Below, piece by piece: positions 18,301 to 27,767 of a DNA stretch of 55,744 bases. The notes beneath the pieces were generated by a model that ran no database searches, had not been told where the DNA came from, and saw only the letters and a program-made list of their open reading frames with translations. The position numbers and the translations under genes are program-made. The stretch is from Bacteroidota bacterium. Lineage in GTDB: Bacteria; Bacteroidota; Bacteroidia; B-17B0; Aurantibacillaceae. The stretch's first letter is position 1. Each line of letters starts with the position of its first letter. The DNA is taken from contig JAAFIL010000023.1 in the NCBI GenBank assembly GCA_013297775.1, forward strand, positions 1 to 55,744. The letters are read 5' to 3'.

Positions 18301-19777
18301 AGAAGGGAAATTTAATTTATTTAAAAGTAATATTAAAGTAGATTATACCAATGTCAACTACGAAATTACAGGGCCCATTACGATTTATCCCGATCAAATT
18401 AATTTTGATGAAATGAAAATGAAAGAGTTGGGTACAAAAGCCGCTCCTCAAGGAACCTTATCGGGTAATATATTCCACACTAATTTTTCGCGCATTCAAA
18501 TTGATTATGATATTAACTACCGAAACATGTTGGTTCTAAACACCTCCGAAAAAGAGAATAAAGATTTTTATGGGAAGGTATATGGCTCTGGAAACATTGC
18601 TTTATACGGGTACTTGAACAATATTTTTATGCGTATTGCAGATACAACCAAACGAAACTCTCGTTTCTTTTTACCATTAGATGGACCCGCAGAGGTAGGC
18701 GAAAACGATTTTATACACTTTGTAAAACGCGATACCATTAAAAAACGTATTGAAGAAAAGCTAAGCGGATTTAATTTAGACATGAACATTATTACCACAC
18801 CTGATGCACAGGTTCAAATTATATTCGATAAAAAAACAGGCGATGTGTTAAATGCACAGGGTTATGGCAATATTAATTTAACCATTAATACGCTCGGCAA
18901 ATTTGATATGTTTGGCGATTATACCATTTCGGATGGTGATTATTTATTTACACTCGAAAATGTAATCAGTAAAAAATTTGAGATTGATGCAGGTAGCACT
19001 ATTAAATGGTCTGGCAGCCCCTATAATGCCGATATTGACATTGTGGCCAGTTATAAACAACGTACTTCCGTTGCGCCTCTAATGCCACCAGGCGACTCAA
19101 CAATTAGTGCGAAACGCCGCGTGCCAGTAGATTGTAAATTAAAAATGAGCGATCGCTTGTTAACCCCTAAACTTACATTTGCCATTGATTTATTAAGTTT
19201 AGATGACAATACCAAATCGAAAATAAATTCGGTATTGCAAGATGAAACCGAATTAAACCGACAAGTATTTTCTTTGTTGCTCTTTAAAAGTTTTGTATCG
19301 CCCGAAATTTATAACCGCAGTGGAGGTGTAACTGCTGGCGGTGCAGCCAGTGCTTCGGGAGCCGATTTTTTAAATAGTACCGTTAGTAATTTATTAAGTG
19401 GGTTAACCGATCAAGTTCAAATTGGGTTTAATTACCGCCCCGGCAATCAATTAAATACCGATGAGGTAGATTTAGCATTAAGTAAACAATTGTTTGATGA
19501 CCGTTTAATTATAGATGGGAATATAGGGGTCAATAATAACCAAGCCCGCAACTCGAATAACTTAATTGGCGATGTAAATGCCGAATATAAATTAACACAA
19601 GATGGTAAGTTTAGAGTAAGAGGCTTTAACCGCAGCAACGACAATACACAGATTACTACTGCGGGTGGGGCTTTTACGCAAGGTGTAGGTTTATTTTACC
19701 GCGAAGAGTTTGAAACGTTTAAACAACTCTATAAACGCTACCTCGAAAAATTAAAACTAGCTAAAAAGAAAAAGTAG
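15308..19777 (+). CDS. TamB-like translocation and assembly module protein
   Basis: A 1489-residue protein anchored by one N-terminal helix (about residues 8-30), followed by a long periplasmic beta-rich AsmA/TamB-type body. The last 450 residues carry the TamB (DUF490) domain, with recognisable blocks ISGSGNIGGTPDKPRIEG, GDVLNAQGYGNINLTIN and FDMFGDYTISDGDYLFTLEN. TamB-like proteins bridge the periplasm and take part in outer-membrane protein assembly or lipid transport. An in-frame TAA at 15302-15304 leaves TTG at 15308 as the first possible start, unusual but required unless a later codon is used. It ends in a basic tail (LAKKKK). It forms a single-gene unit, divergent from tsaD. Confidence 0.85.
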   Translation: MVLLKKIGRFLLKTATYLFILVIVLLIALYFAVQSSTFQTWAAKKATNYLSKELGTTVNIGKVNINFFKAITLNNVFMADLHNDTLLNGNTITAQISGFDYKQQALKIDELKLEQTTVKLVKYKTDSVFNYDFLVNYFSGSKTDISTKKGWAIDYGNLILNGVNFTYRNEHYDTEVSKSINYDHIYASDISGKINQFKQDKDTFYFNIENLRAQEQSGFDLKKLNAKVKLSEKELRCQQLLIRTPHTYIHGELTFLYENWDSYSDFINKVKLKAELKDSTHVNSKDIATFVPDLIGLNETVSINGKVNGYVSDLNLSNIHLKYRQFTEFNGDLSISGLPDIENCYLHFSTTRLATNYKDLIKVPTPPFDKQGTLALPSIISKFGTIAYQGTFDGLLNDFTTYGNFSTALGNVGSNLSVRLGKTMDDIRYHGQLNTKQFNLGVLAGLKELGNVSLQTKLEGKGLSLAKLDTDLEGKIISLSYKGYNYKDIKLNGSFRNKIFNGLLDSQDPNAQFDFNGNIDFTSKIPKMDFISTINAINPVALKLVTASDTGILSSQVLINLNGDDLNNLSGEINFDDTQYKTRKKIYKLSTFDLQLDQTTPNKKIKLNSAYLNALLEGKFSPTNLEPAINHFLNTYYPTFIQKQNPKVKYTDACTFKVNIKRFNTINELFLPDLMISPGTQLNGNFNALHNSLNITTLSDTISYKGIRFDAIQLKCTEEYDVVSAKLEGKRLQIADSLSFSNFNVCISSRDRNTKYNFEWSNKKAVDNYSGELAGQVVFNATNIYLTYDTAFTVLRDSTWHLARSNPSIIDTAGNVILNPLVFKNGAQSINIQGKLSSNPTDVLNLHFQNFYLEQLNPFTSAYSLKLNGTLNGDINLYNTLKNVAFSSDLNLSKLKLNDNLIGQLVLKNNYNPEQKQLELDGYTTLGFTDESGGPLKNLAFKGFYYLDKKEESLNIDLSATPLNLRLLNPILKDILTINTGMISGSGNIGGTPDKPRIEGKFNLFKSNIKVDYTNVNYEITGPITIYPDQINFDEMKMKELGTKAAPQGTLSGNIFHTNFSRIQIDYDINYRNMLVLNTSEKENKDFYGKVYGSGNIALYGYLNNIFMRIADTTKRNSRFFLPLDGPAEVGENDFIHFVKRDTIKKRIEEKLSGFNLDMNIITTPDAQVQIIFDKKTGDVLNAQGYGNINLTINTLGKFDMFGDYTISDGDYLFTLENVISKKFEIDAGSTIKWSGSPYNADIDIVASYKQRTSVAPLMPPGDSTISAKRRVPVDCKLKMSDRLLTPKLTFAIDLLSLDDNTKSKINSVLQDETELNRQVFSLLLFKSFVSPEIYNRSGGVTAGGAASASGADFLNSTVSNLLSGLTDQVQIGFNYRPGNQLNTDEVDLALSKQLFDDRLIIDGNIGVNNNQARNSNNLIGDVNAEYKLTQDGKFRVRGFNRSNDNTQITTAGGAFTQGVGLFYREEFETFKQLYKRYLEKLKLAKKKK

Positions 19778-20081
19778 TAGTGAGTTATACTTAAAACGAA
19801 TATCTAAATTAAAATTTTCTGAATTATTTTTTTTTATAAAATTAATTTTTAGTTTTGTTTAAAACAGATTGCAACAATTTTTCTCCCTAAAAAATTAAGG
19901 TGTGTAGATTCGCTTTTTGTTTTGAAGACAAATAAATGAGAGGTGCTTTCCAGCTTATATTTGACCTAAACGTCAACGTCTTTTAAAGTTGGTGTGCTAT
20001 AGTGATTTTAAAGCTGCATACCACAACTCCATTTAATAGTGGATTAAAAGTTGAATCAACTAACAATAAATAAAGAACCCT
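19778..20081 (+). other. Intergenic leader before the giant adhesin gene
   Basis: This 304-base gap is T-rich at its start and holds no gene. TATATTTG at 19956-19963 matches the -7 consensus TAnnTTTG exactly, but the nearest upstream TTTG (19921-19924) is 31 bases away, longer than the usual spacing. If it is used, the leader would be about 110 bases. Nothing else stands out. Confidence 0.35.
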
Positions 20082-23000
20082 ATGAAAAAAATCATTGCTA
20101 TTTTAATCAGTTTAGCATTTCATTTTAATCAAAATGTTATTGCTCAAGTTTGTAACCTAAGCAACTTTAACAATGGTATAACCATCGAAGAGTGTACGCC
20201 CAATGCAGCTTTAGCCTCATCTAGCATTACTACTATTGTTTATAAAATAACTTCTACTACGCCTTTGCCCGCTAACACGGTTATTCAATTAGATTATGGA
20301 AGCAATGGACTTAGTTATGTTTATAACCCCGCCAATAATGTAGTTGGTGTTACTTATCCAACATCCCCTAGCTCATCTCCTCAATTTGTGGTAAGTACTT
20401 GGCCAGCTAGTGGGGTACTTATACTTCCTGTTGACATAGAAACTCCCTGTAACGCAACAAATGCAAATTTTAATACCACCACGCAAGTATTTATCAACTC
20501 GGTAAACTACACACTATCTACACCATTAAATTTACCTATCGCCAATTTTAATGTCAGCTTAGTTAATAATCCGAGTAATACACCAATCTTAGCAAATGTT
20601 GGCGATGTAAAAGAATTTATTTTTCGAATTCAAAATAATTCGTTAGCAAGTGCATTAAGTCAATTACGTGTGTTTTTAGGCCCAGAAAATACGATTGCTC
20701 TATTAAGTTATTCAGTTACTGCGCCTACTGTTAATTTACCATCTCTTAATCAAACCTATTTGTCAATCCCAGTTAATCCGCCTTCTCCGGCTTTTAATAA
20801 CTATACAACTCTTTTAAATTTAACACCAGCCGATATCTCCAATATAGGCAATTTTAATTCCTCATTTGATGCCAACGAACAACTCGATTTACATATTATT
20901 TACAAAGTTTTAAATTGCAGTAATGCAGGCCTAGGCTCGTACCGTTTTTATTGGGGTGGCGATGGTAATCAAATGGGGTGTCAAGACATAAATATAACTA
21001 CCGATGTAGAAGTTATAACTGGCGTACCAAGTGCTCAGGCTACTCGTTTAAGTTTACCTCAAATTACCAATTCTAGCTATTGCACTCCTAACAGCATCGC
21101 CACCTTAGGTTTCGAGTATAAAAACCTAGTACCAAGTCCAAATGTAAATGCCGCACCCGATAATGCGCGCATGCAAGATTTAAAGTTGTACTTATCTTGG
21201 ACAGCCGAAATCGGAACGGTTATTCCTAATTCGATAAAAATTAATGGTGTTCTACTCTCTAGTTTATCGGCACCAAGCAATTTTATTACAACAGCAGGCG
21301 TTACCGTTAACGGACATAATTTTTATATTATTGATTTTAGTGTTTTGCCGATGCCAATCACTAATCCTTTTGCCGTTTCAACCAATCCGACAAGTATTAG
21401 CGATTTGGATAACGATGGATTTTTAGATGATTTATCTGAAAATCGAACGTTTATTGTAACTGCCGATTTTCAATATGTAGATGGCGCGTCTAATTGCCCA
21501 GCTAGTTTTATGAATTGCAGCACCGTGCCAAAAGAATATGTTATTTTACAACCCCAATTAGTGTATCGCAATCAATGCGGAGCACTTTTAGGGACGAGTT
21601 CTAACAACGACCCAATTGGTTCACCTGCACCCAATAACGGGTTTTTGTTTTCAAAGGGCGACGGAGGTTCATCTATAACAGTACCTGCCGATGTTGAAGC
21701 GGGTATTCCATTTACCGCCAATGTTTGCCCTAGAGGTTCATTAAGCACTTTGGGAGGCGATTTTGATTTGAACTGTCCAAACGGCGAGTTTCAAATTAAA
21801 ATACCACTACCGCCAGGATTCTATCTCGATAATACCAATAGCCCTAATTTTCCAAATGTTCACTTAAATCAAAATTATATTCCTTCTGCCGCTTGTAATT
21901 CAGGGCCTTTATCTCCAGTACCCTTTACCGCTGTCTTAGAGGAAGTACCTGCAACCACGCCAGGAAATGGCTACATACTTGTACACCTTGGTAACCCGCC
22001 ACGTTGCGTTGCTGGTAATAATTATTACTACGGTTTCGATTGTTTAAACATTCCTTTAAAATTAGAATGCGGTGTTCAACCTAATCCTAACATTCCGAAC
22101 TTCGGATTTAACACATTAAGTTTCGACCTTTCGTATATTTGTTCACCCAACTCACCTTGCGAAACCTGTAAAATCAAAGTAGGATGTGCCTCTACCACCA
22201 CGTTTCACCATTGCAATGGCCTTTGCGATTGGGAATTTGCAACATATAAAGGATTTACATTTGAACGAAAGTCTTTAGGCTATGAAAATCCGCTTAGTGG
22301 CTTTTACGATTGCACAACCATTACGAGCGCACAGCCAGTAAATCCAACAAACAACACAAGTTTACGTTTAAATGCAGCTTACCCAGGCGATGAAGTAGTT
22401 GCTAAAGCAAAGGGTGCATTTACAGGTACTGGCACAAATTATTCATCGGCCTACTTTCAAATCCGATACGATATGTTTGCTTCTCAATCTGTTTTTAATA
22501 ATATAATTTTTGATGTATTACCCACTTCACACTTCTTAATTGAGTATGCAGGAAACGCTAACCCCCCAATAAATGTACCTATTAATTTGGCCAACGTTAC
22601 CGTTAACACAAGTGCCGCTAACGAAATATTATGGAACTTCGAAATTCCATACAATCTTATTTCGGGCGTTACACCCGCTAGTGCCGCTTCATTTACGGCT
22701 GAAATACATTTTAAAGTAAGAAGCAATGCTAGCACTTCTACGCTTCCTTACAACCATTACTTCTCGGCAGGTCAACATAAACTAAGAAATTTACGTGCCG
22801 AATTTCAAGGCATACGTTTGTCTTCGTTACCTCCTCCTAGTCCACCTCGTCCAGGTTATCCTATAGAGCCCTCTTGCGACCATTGGGGTGCTAATTTTGA
22901 TATTCTTCAACCAGTTATTATGACCAGAATGCAAACTCTAAATACCGCTACTGCTAATTGTAGTCAATATCAAATGGCGGTTGACCTCACGGTTATTCCA

Positions 23001-26000
23001 GCTTTACGTTCTGCTTTAAATCAAGAAGATTTTCCAAATGAGTTTAGACCTTACTCAGTCATCAATCAAAATTTTGTAATTAATGTGCCACAAGGGTATA
23101 ACGTTGTAAACGTAGAATATACAGCAGCCAAACATAGTTATAACTTGAATTCCAACACAAGTAATTTTGGAAACAATCAAAGCGTTTTTACCATTCCACT
23201 GAATTATAGTTACAATAACATTACACAACAAGTTACTGTTAATGGCACAAGTGCGGGTTGTTTCCCGATCACCGACGTCGTTTATTTTCCAAATGATAAT
23301 TCATTACAACAAATTGTTTTAACACTTCAACCTCTATGTAATGCCGCTGCCACCAGTTTCTTTAACCTTCAAGGGAGCTGTACCGAAAATCCATTTTCGC
23401 CAGGTTACGAAAACAATGTAGTTGTTCCGCAGAGTTTACCTAATTACCAAATTAATTTTTCGGGGCCTCAATTAAGTGTAGTTTCGCCTCCAGCAGTGAG
23501 CATGTTAAATACAACGGTACAATTTCCATTCATAATTTGTAATACTTCAGGGCCTAACCAACCCTCTTCGGCACCAAACACATGGGTTAGTATTCAAAGC
23601 CCCAATGGTGCTTTAGTTCCTCAACAAATTATCGCCGCATCTAATCCCTTAAACCCAATTCCTTTAACCTTTAGTTCGGGTTATTATTGGGCCTACTTAG
23701 GCAATATTCCAGCTAACAGTTGTAATAATTTTATACTTACGGCACAATCAACCCCAGCGGCATGTGTAAGTGGAAATGCTCCCATAACAGATTTTATTAA
23801 CGTTAATTATGGATCTTATTGTGCCAATCCTCCAGCCGTGCCATTACCCGTTTTATCTAGTGCATGTTCTGTTGATGCAACCGTTTTCAATTTTATAAGA
23901 TATCCAGCCGCATTAAATTTGTTAGTGCCTAATGGTATGCCCAATTCACCCATTCAAGTTTGTAATAGCAGCGTTACTTATCATTTTCAAATTGAAAACC
24001 CATCGCAGAGTAACCTTAACAATCCAGTATTTTGGGTAGATTTGCCGCAAAATGTTACCATTAATAATGCAACATTTACTTATCCAATTAATAGTACAAA
24101 TACCTATAATGCCGCCCCTAGTGTTGGTTATGGCTCTAACTCAACAGGCTCAGGTTGGGCATTAGAAGCAGTTATTCCAAGCCTTTCTCCAAATGGTTTA
24201 CCAGGCTTTAATGCAAGTAATAACCTTAATTTGATAGGTGTAGATCTTACTGTGGATTACCCCTGTAATGCAGCACCACAGCAACCCATAGGTTTTTTTA
24301 CCGAAGGTGTAAGTCCGTGTTTAAATAATTTAACAGCTAGTACACAGCATTTACCTAATTTCGATTTATCTGAATTTGAACCTGTAGATGTCAATTACTA
24401 CGCCACGCAATTAAATTTGAACTGTAGTAATTTCACAACAGTTATCATCAAGTTAACAAATCCTAATTTAAACAGTTCAGCCAACGGCGTGTACGAAGTT
24501 GTTGTACCACTCGGTTTCACTTTTAGTAATTTTAGTGTACCACCAACGGCTGTGCTGCCGCAACAAAATGGAAGCACTATTTTACAATGGAGTAACATAG
24601 CAATTCCACCAAACACACAGCTTGTACTTACGTTTCAGTTAGCCATAACAAGCAATACTTTATATAGTGCCAATAATTTAACACTTCCAGGTTCATTTAA
24701 TTACTCGCACGTTACCAATTGCAATAATCAAACGTGTACGTTTGCAGCAACTGCAATCAATGCCGTTATTAATTATGCAGCCAACTGTTGCCCAGCAATA
24801 AATGTACAGTCAACTAACCCGTCTTGTTCTGGGTCTTCTAATGGATCTATCGTGTTATCTAATTCTTACATTTCGCAATACAGTTTTGTTTGGACACCTA
24901 ATGTGAGTCAGTCGAATGTAGCCAATAATTTGAGTGCGGGTATTTATAATATTGTAGCCAGTAGCAGTAGTAATGGTTATTGTAATCAACAAATTTCCGT
25001 AACATTAACATCGCCCTTTGCACTAACAACTAATAATATTATTGTTCCAACGTGTAACACGTTATGCAATGGTAGCGCAGTTGTTAATCCAAGTGGAGGC
25101 ACTCCTCCTTACACCTACGCTTGGTCTCATAATGCAACATTAACTGGCAACACCGCCACAAATTTATGTGCAGGCTCTTACAATTGTACCATAACCGATT
25201 CAAGGGGATGTTCTATTGTTTCAACCATTGTAATCACCAATGCACCACCTTTAAACTTGAATGTAGTAACCACTAATGTACTATGCCCAGGTTTATGCAC
25301 AGGGGCGGCTAATTTTGTGGTGAGCGGAGGTAATGCCCCTTATACTTACAATTGGAGCGGATTTGGCAACCCATCCGGAACAGGCTCTAGTGCAACGGGT
25401 TTGTGCTCTGGCTTATATCAGGTAAGCGTTTTAGATGCTAGAGGGTGTTCTATTAATCAGAATTTTCAAATTACGCAACCGTTACCTCTTGTGGCTAATA
25501 ATGTTATCATCCCAGCTTGCAATAATTTATGTAATGGCAGTGCGGTTGTTAATATGAGTGGAGGTACAGCACCTTATACCTACGCTTGGTCTCATAATAC
25601 AACATTAACTGGCAACACCGCCACAAATTTATGTGCAGGCTCTTATAATTGCACCATAACCGATTCAAGGGGATGTTCTATTGTTTCAACTATTGTAATC
25701 ACCAATGCATTACCTTTAACTTTGAATGTAGTAACCACTAATATACCATGTCATGGATTGTGCACAGGAGCTGCTAATTTTATAGTGAGTGGAGGTATTA
25801 CTCCTTACACTTACAATTGGAATGCGTTTGGTAACCCATCCGGAACAGGTTCTAGCGCAACGGGTTTGTGCGCTGGCTTATACCAAGTAACTGTTTCAGA
25901 TGCTAGAGGGTGTTCTGTTAATCAGAACTTTCAAATTACGCAGCCTTCGGCTTTATCCGCAAACCTTATTCAAACCAATGGCAGCTGTAATGCAGGAGCT

Positions 26001-26897
26001 AATTTAAGTATGAATGTAAGTGGTGGAGTGCCGCCATATACTTATGTTTGGAGTCCGAATGTAAGCAGTGCCAGCACTGCAAATAATGTTGCGGCGGGTA
26101 ATTACAACTGCACGGTAACCGACTCGCGAGGCTGCCAAATAACCCGTTCAATTTTAGCACGTACCTCCAACTTATCGCTAACAGCTAATAATTGCCGAGT
26201 TATTTATATTGGGTTAAGTAATAGCACTGTTTTAAATGCAAACGTATCTAATGCGCAAGGTCCAGTAACTTATTTGTGGACACCAGGCAATGTAACAACA
26301 ACTAATTTAACGGTTACAACTCCATTAGCTACAACCCCCATAACCCGCAACTTAACGGTAACAGATGGCAGTGGCTGTAGTCGTTCAGAAACCTTTACGA
26401 TTTACTCAACCGATATACGTTGCGGCATTGGACTCACTAGAGTTAAGGTATGCCAAAATGGAGTTGTTAATTGTTTAACCGTTGCACAGGCCAATACTTA
26501 TATTAATGCCTTACCCAACGGACCTACACCAACTAATCATTATGGTGAGTGTAGCTATGATAACCCTTGCACAAGTGCATACCGTTTAATAAATACCGAT
26601 AACGCCAATCAAGAACAGGAAACAGAAACCACACAGTTTTTAAGCGTTATACCAAATCCATTTATTGAAAATACCTTGATTAAGTTCAAAGTTAAAAAGA
26701 CAGCAAATGTTGCTTTAAAATTATTTGACTATACGGGTAAATTTATTAAAACCTGTTATGAAAATAAGGCTGATGCCACGCAAGTTTACGAACATGATTT
26801 AAGTATGGATAACCTACCAGCAGGAATGTATTTACTTAAGTTAGAATCGAACGAAACAATCAATAATCAATCTGCTAAACTAATATTGCAACGTTAG
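20082..26897 (+). CDS. Giant SprB-like T9SS-secreted adhesin
   Basis: A 2271-residue surface protein. A signal peptide (MKKIIAILISLAFHFNQNVIAQ) is followed by a long beta-rich, Asn/Thr/Pro-rich, cysteine-containing region (about 25-1570) that I cannot assign to a named family. Residues about 1570-2040 carry tandem SprB-type repeats with the GG(T)xPYTYxW, GLY/GSYxxTVxDxxGC pattern seen in gliding-motility adhesins. Within them a 155-residue unit (two repeats) is duplicated head to tail at a 465-base period. Residues about 2185-2271 (SVIPNPFIENTLIKF ... GMYLLKLES) form a type A T9SS sorting domain. The cell should export it through the T9SS and display it on the surface for adhesion or gliding. 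It is a single gene with its own terminator. No gliding gld genes are in the window. Confidence 0.85.
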   Translation: MKKIIAILISLAFHFNQNVIAQVCNLSNFNNGITIEECTPNAALASSSITTIVYKITSTTPLPANTVIQLDYGSNGLSYVYNPANNVVGVTYPTSPSSSPQFVVSTWPASGVLILPVDIETPCNATNANFNTTTQVFINSVNYTLSTPLNLPIANFNVSLVNNPSNTPILANVGDVKEFIFRIQNNSLASALSQLRVFLGPENTIALLSYSVTAPTVNLPSLNQTYLSIPVNPPSPAFNNYTTLLNLTPADISNIGNFNSSFDANEQLDLHIIYKVLNCSNAGLGSYRFYWGGDGNQMGCQDINITTDVEVITGVPSAQATRLSLPQITNSSYCTPNSIATLGFEYKNLVPSPNVNAAPDNARMQDLKLYLSWTAEIGTVIPNSIKINGVLLSSLSAPSNFITTAGVTVNGHNFYIIDFSVLPMPITNPFAVSTNPTSISDLDNDGFLDDLSENRTFIVTADFQYVDGASNCPASFMNCSTVPKEYVILQPQLVYRNQCGALLGTSSNNDPIGSPAPNNGFLFSKGDGGSSITVPADVEAGIPFTANVCPRGSLSTLGGDFDLNCPNGEFQIKIPLPPGFYLDNTNSPNFPNVHLNQNYIPSAACNSGPLSPVPFTAVLEEVPATTPGNGYILVHLGNPPRCVAGNNYYYGFDCLNIPLKLECGVQPNPNIPNFGFNTLSFDLSYICSPNSPCETCKIKVGCASTTTFHHCNGLCDWEFATYKGFTFERKSLGYENPLSGFYDCTTITSAQPVNPTNNTSLRLNAAYPGDEVVAKAKGAFTGTGTNYSSAYFQIRYDMFASQSVFNNIIFDVLPTSHFLIEYAGNANPPINVPINLANVTVNTSAANEILWNFEIPYNLISGVTPASAASFTAEIHFKVRSNASTSTLPYNHYFSAGQHKLRNLRAEFQGIRLSSLPPPSPPRPGYPIEPSCDHWGANFDILQPVIMTRMQTLNTATANCSQYQMAVDLTVIPALRSALNQEDFPNEFRPYSVINQNFVINVPQGYNVVNVEYTAAKHSYNLNSNTSNFGNNQSVFTIPLNYSYNNITQQVTVNGTSAGCFPITDVVYFPNDNSLQQIVLTLQPLCNAAATSFFNLQGSCTENPFSPGYENNVVVPQSLPNYQINFSGPQLSVVSPPAVSMLNTTVQFPFIICNTSGPNQPSSAPNTWVSIQSPNGALVPQQIIAASNPLNPIPLTFSSGYYWAYLGNIPANSCNNFILTAQSTPAACVSGNAPITDFINVNYGSYCANPPAVPLPVLSSACSVDATVFNFIRYPAALNLLVPNGMPNSPIQVCNSSVTYHFQIENPSQSNLNNPVFWVDLPQNVTINNATFTYPINSTNTYNAAPSVGYGSNSTGSGWALEAVIPSLSPNGLPGFNASNNLNLIGVDLTVDYPCNAAPQQPIGFFTEGVSPCLNNLTASTQHLPNFDLSEFEPVDVNYYATQLNLNCSNFTTVIIKLTNPNLNSSANGVYEVVVPLGFTFSNFSVPPTAVLPQQNGSTILQWSNIAIPPNTQLVLTFQLAITSNTLYSANNLTLPGSFNYSHVTNCNNQTCTFAATAINAVINYAANCCPAINVQSTNPSCSGSSNGSIVLSNSYISQYSFVWTPNVSQSNVANNLSAGIYNIVASSSSNGYCNQQISVTLTSPFALTTNNIIVPTCNTLCNGSAVVNPSGGTPPYTYAWSHNATLTGNTATNLCAGSYNCTITDSRGCSIVSTIVITNAPPLNLNVVTTNVLCPGLCTGAANFVVSGGNAPYTYNWSGFGNPSGTGSSATGLCSGLYQVSVLDARGCSINQNFQITQPLPLVANNVIIPACNNLCNGSAVVNMSGGTAPYTYAWSHNTTLTGNTATNLCAGSYNCTITDSRGCSIVSTIVITNALPLTLNVVTTNIPCHGLCTGAANFIVSGGITPYTYNWNAFGNPSGTGSSATGLCAGLYQVTVSDARGCSVNQNFQITQPSALSANLIQTNGSCNAGANLSMNVSGGVPPYTYVWSPNVSSASTANNVAAGNYNCTVTDSRGCQITRSILARTSNLSLTANNCRVIYIGLSNSTVLNANVSNAQGPVTYLWTPGNVTTTNLTVTTPLATTPITRNLTVTDGSGCSRSETFTIYSTDIRCGIGLTRVKVCQNGVVNCLTVAQANTYINALPNGPTPTNHYGECSYDNPCTSAYRLINTDNANQEQETETTQFLSVIPNPFIENTLIKFKVKKTANVALKLFDYTGKFIKTCYENKADATQVYEHDLSMDNLPAGMYLLKLESNETINNQSAKLILQR
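25021..25950 (+). repeat. Tandem 465-bp duplication inside the adhesin gene
   Basis: Two adjacent in-frame copies, about 25021-25485 and 25486-25950, each encoding two SprB-type repeats. The tract starting at TTGGTCTCAT (25121 and 25586) is nearly identical between copies for more than 100 bases, while other parts have diverged. This suggests a duplication with later gene conversion or recent partial homogenisation. Confidence 0.75.
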
Positions 26898-26917
26898 AAT
26901 ATCGTATTCTTAAATTG

Positions 26918-26953
26918 AAAAGCGACTATCATCATGCTGGTAGTCGCTTTTTT
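26918..26953 (+). terminator. Rho-independent terminator after the adhesin gene
   Basis: AAAAGCGACTA (26918-26928) pairs with TAGTCGCTTTT (26941-26951). The stem can extend inward through TCA/TGG pairs, and a T-run follows. It lies 20 bases after the stop codon. Confidence 0.85.
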
Positions 26954-27114
26954 GCTTCAATACTAAAACCACTTTTATAAATCGGGTTGATACAATTCTT
27001 AAGCTAATGCCGTGTCCCCTAAAGAGTTCATAAAAATAAAAAGTTCATCGCTTAAAAAGATTCACTAAATGTAACGGTTCATTTTTAAAACGAATGTGTT
27101 CTTCATATACTTAA
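26954..27114. other. Intergenic segment before repeat copy B
   Basis: About 160 bases of AT-rich DNA with no gene, promoter box or repeat that I can recognise. It is part of the 870-base gap between the adhesin and the glycosyltransferase, most of which is repeat DNA. Confidence 0.4.
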
Positions 27115-27274
27115 TATCAACATCATTTCTAAAAGATATGTTGACCCAGTTTCTTTTTCTCTTATACTTCCTCAAAAATTATACCCGTAGGCCTTGCTAC
27201 GCCTATAATTTTTTCGTCGCCTAAAAGAAAAATAATTCTGGTTCAACTTGTATCTTTTAGAACCGATATTGGTA
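27115..27274. mobile_element. 160-bp palindromic MITE-like element, copy B
   Basis: Second 160-bp copy, starting TATCAACATC (one change from the other copies) and ending GATATTGGTA. It differs from copy A at 4 positions. It is flanked by TAA on both sides (27112-27114 and 27275-27277), again compatible with a 3-bp target duplication. It sits between the adhesin and glycosyltransferase genes. Confidence 0.85.
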
Positions 27275-27351
27275 TAATAACCGATCTACCTATTAGCCCA
27301 TCAAGTTTATCATTATTCTAAATCCCTTTTTTAAATTCAGTACCATTGTTT

Positions 27352-27620
27352 CACTACTTCCTCCTTTGCGTACTTTGCGTCTTAGCGTGCCACTTCAAAA
27401 TACAACATCACCACTTCCTTCTCTGCGCACTTTGCGTCTTAGCGTGCCACTTCAAAATACAACATCACTACTTCCTCCTTTGCGCACTTTGCGTCTTAGC
27501 GTGCCACTTCAAAATACAACATCACTACTTCCTCCTTTGCGCACTTTGCGTCTTAGCGTGCTACTTTAAAATACAACTTTACCACTTCCTCCTTTGCGCA
27601 CTTTGCGTCTTAGCGTGCCA
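27352..27620. repeat. 57-bp tandem repeat array
   Basis: Four full units and one partial unit of 57 bases, starting at 27352, 27409, 27466, 27523 and 27580. Each contains CTTTGCGTCTTAGCGTG preceded by TTTGCGCAC. This core resembles an interspersed intergenic repeat that I know from many Bacteroidota genomes, but here it is expanded in tandem. The unit length is a multiple of three, so open frames run through it on the plus strand; their repetitive product is not a credible protein. No spacers, so not a CRISPR array. Confidence 0.85.
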
Positions 27621-27767
27621 TCCCCCTGTCTATCCACCACTTCTCCTCAAATTATAACTTTTATTCCAAAACTTTGCGTTCTTAAAATAAGGCTTCAACA
27701 GTTCCCTTTCACAAAATTTCATTTTTTCTACCGCATTATCTTCTAACAAATCCTATCTTAGAAGTCC

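Noticed and set aside
27352-27620. Possible CRISPR array
   Set aside because: The units are contiguous and almost identical over all 57 bases, with no unique spacers and no cas genes.
27346-27657. Two overlapping plus-strand open frames with cysteine/leucine-rich repeats
   Set aside because: They are translations of the 57-bp tandem repeat, whose unit length is a multiple of three. Two frames stay open equally well, and neither has a leader or a recognisable domain.
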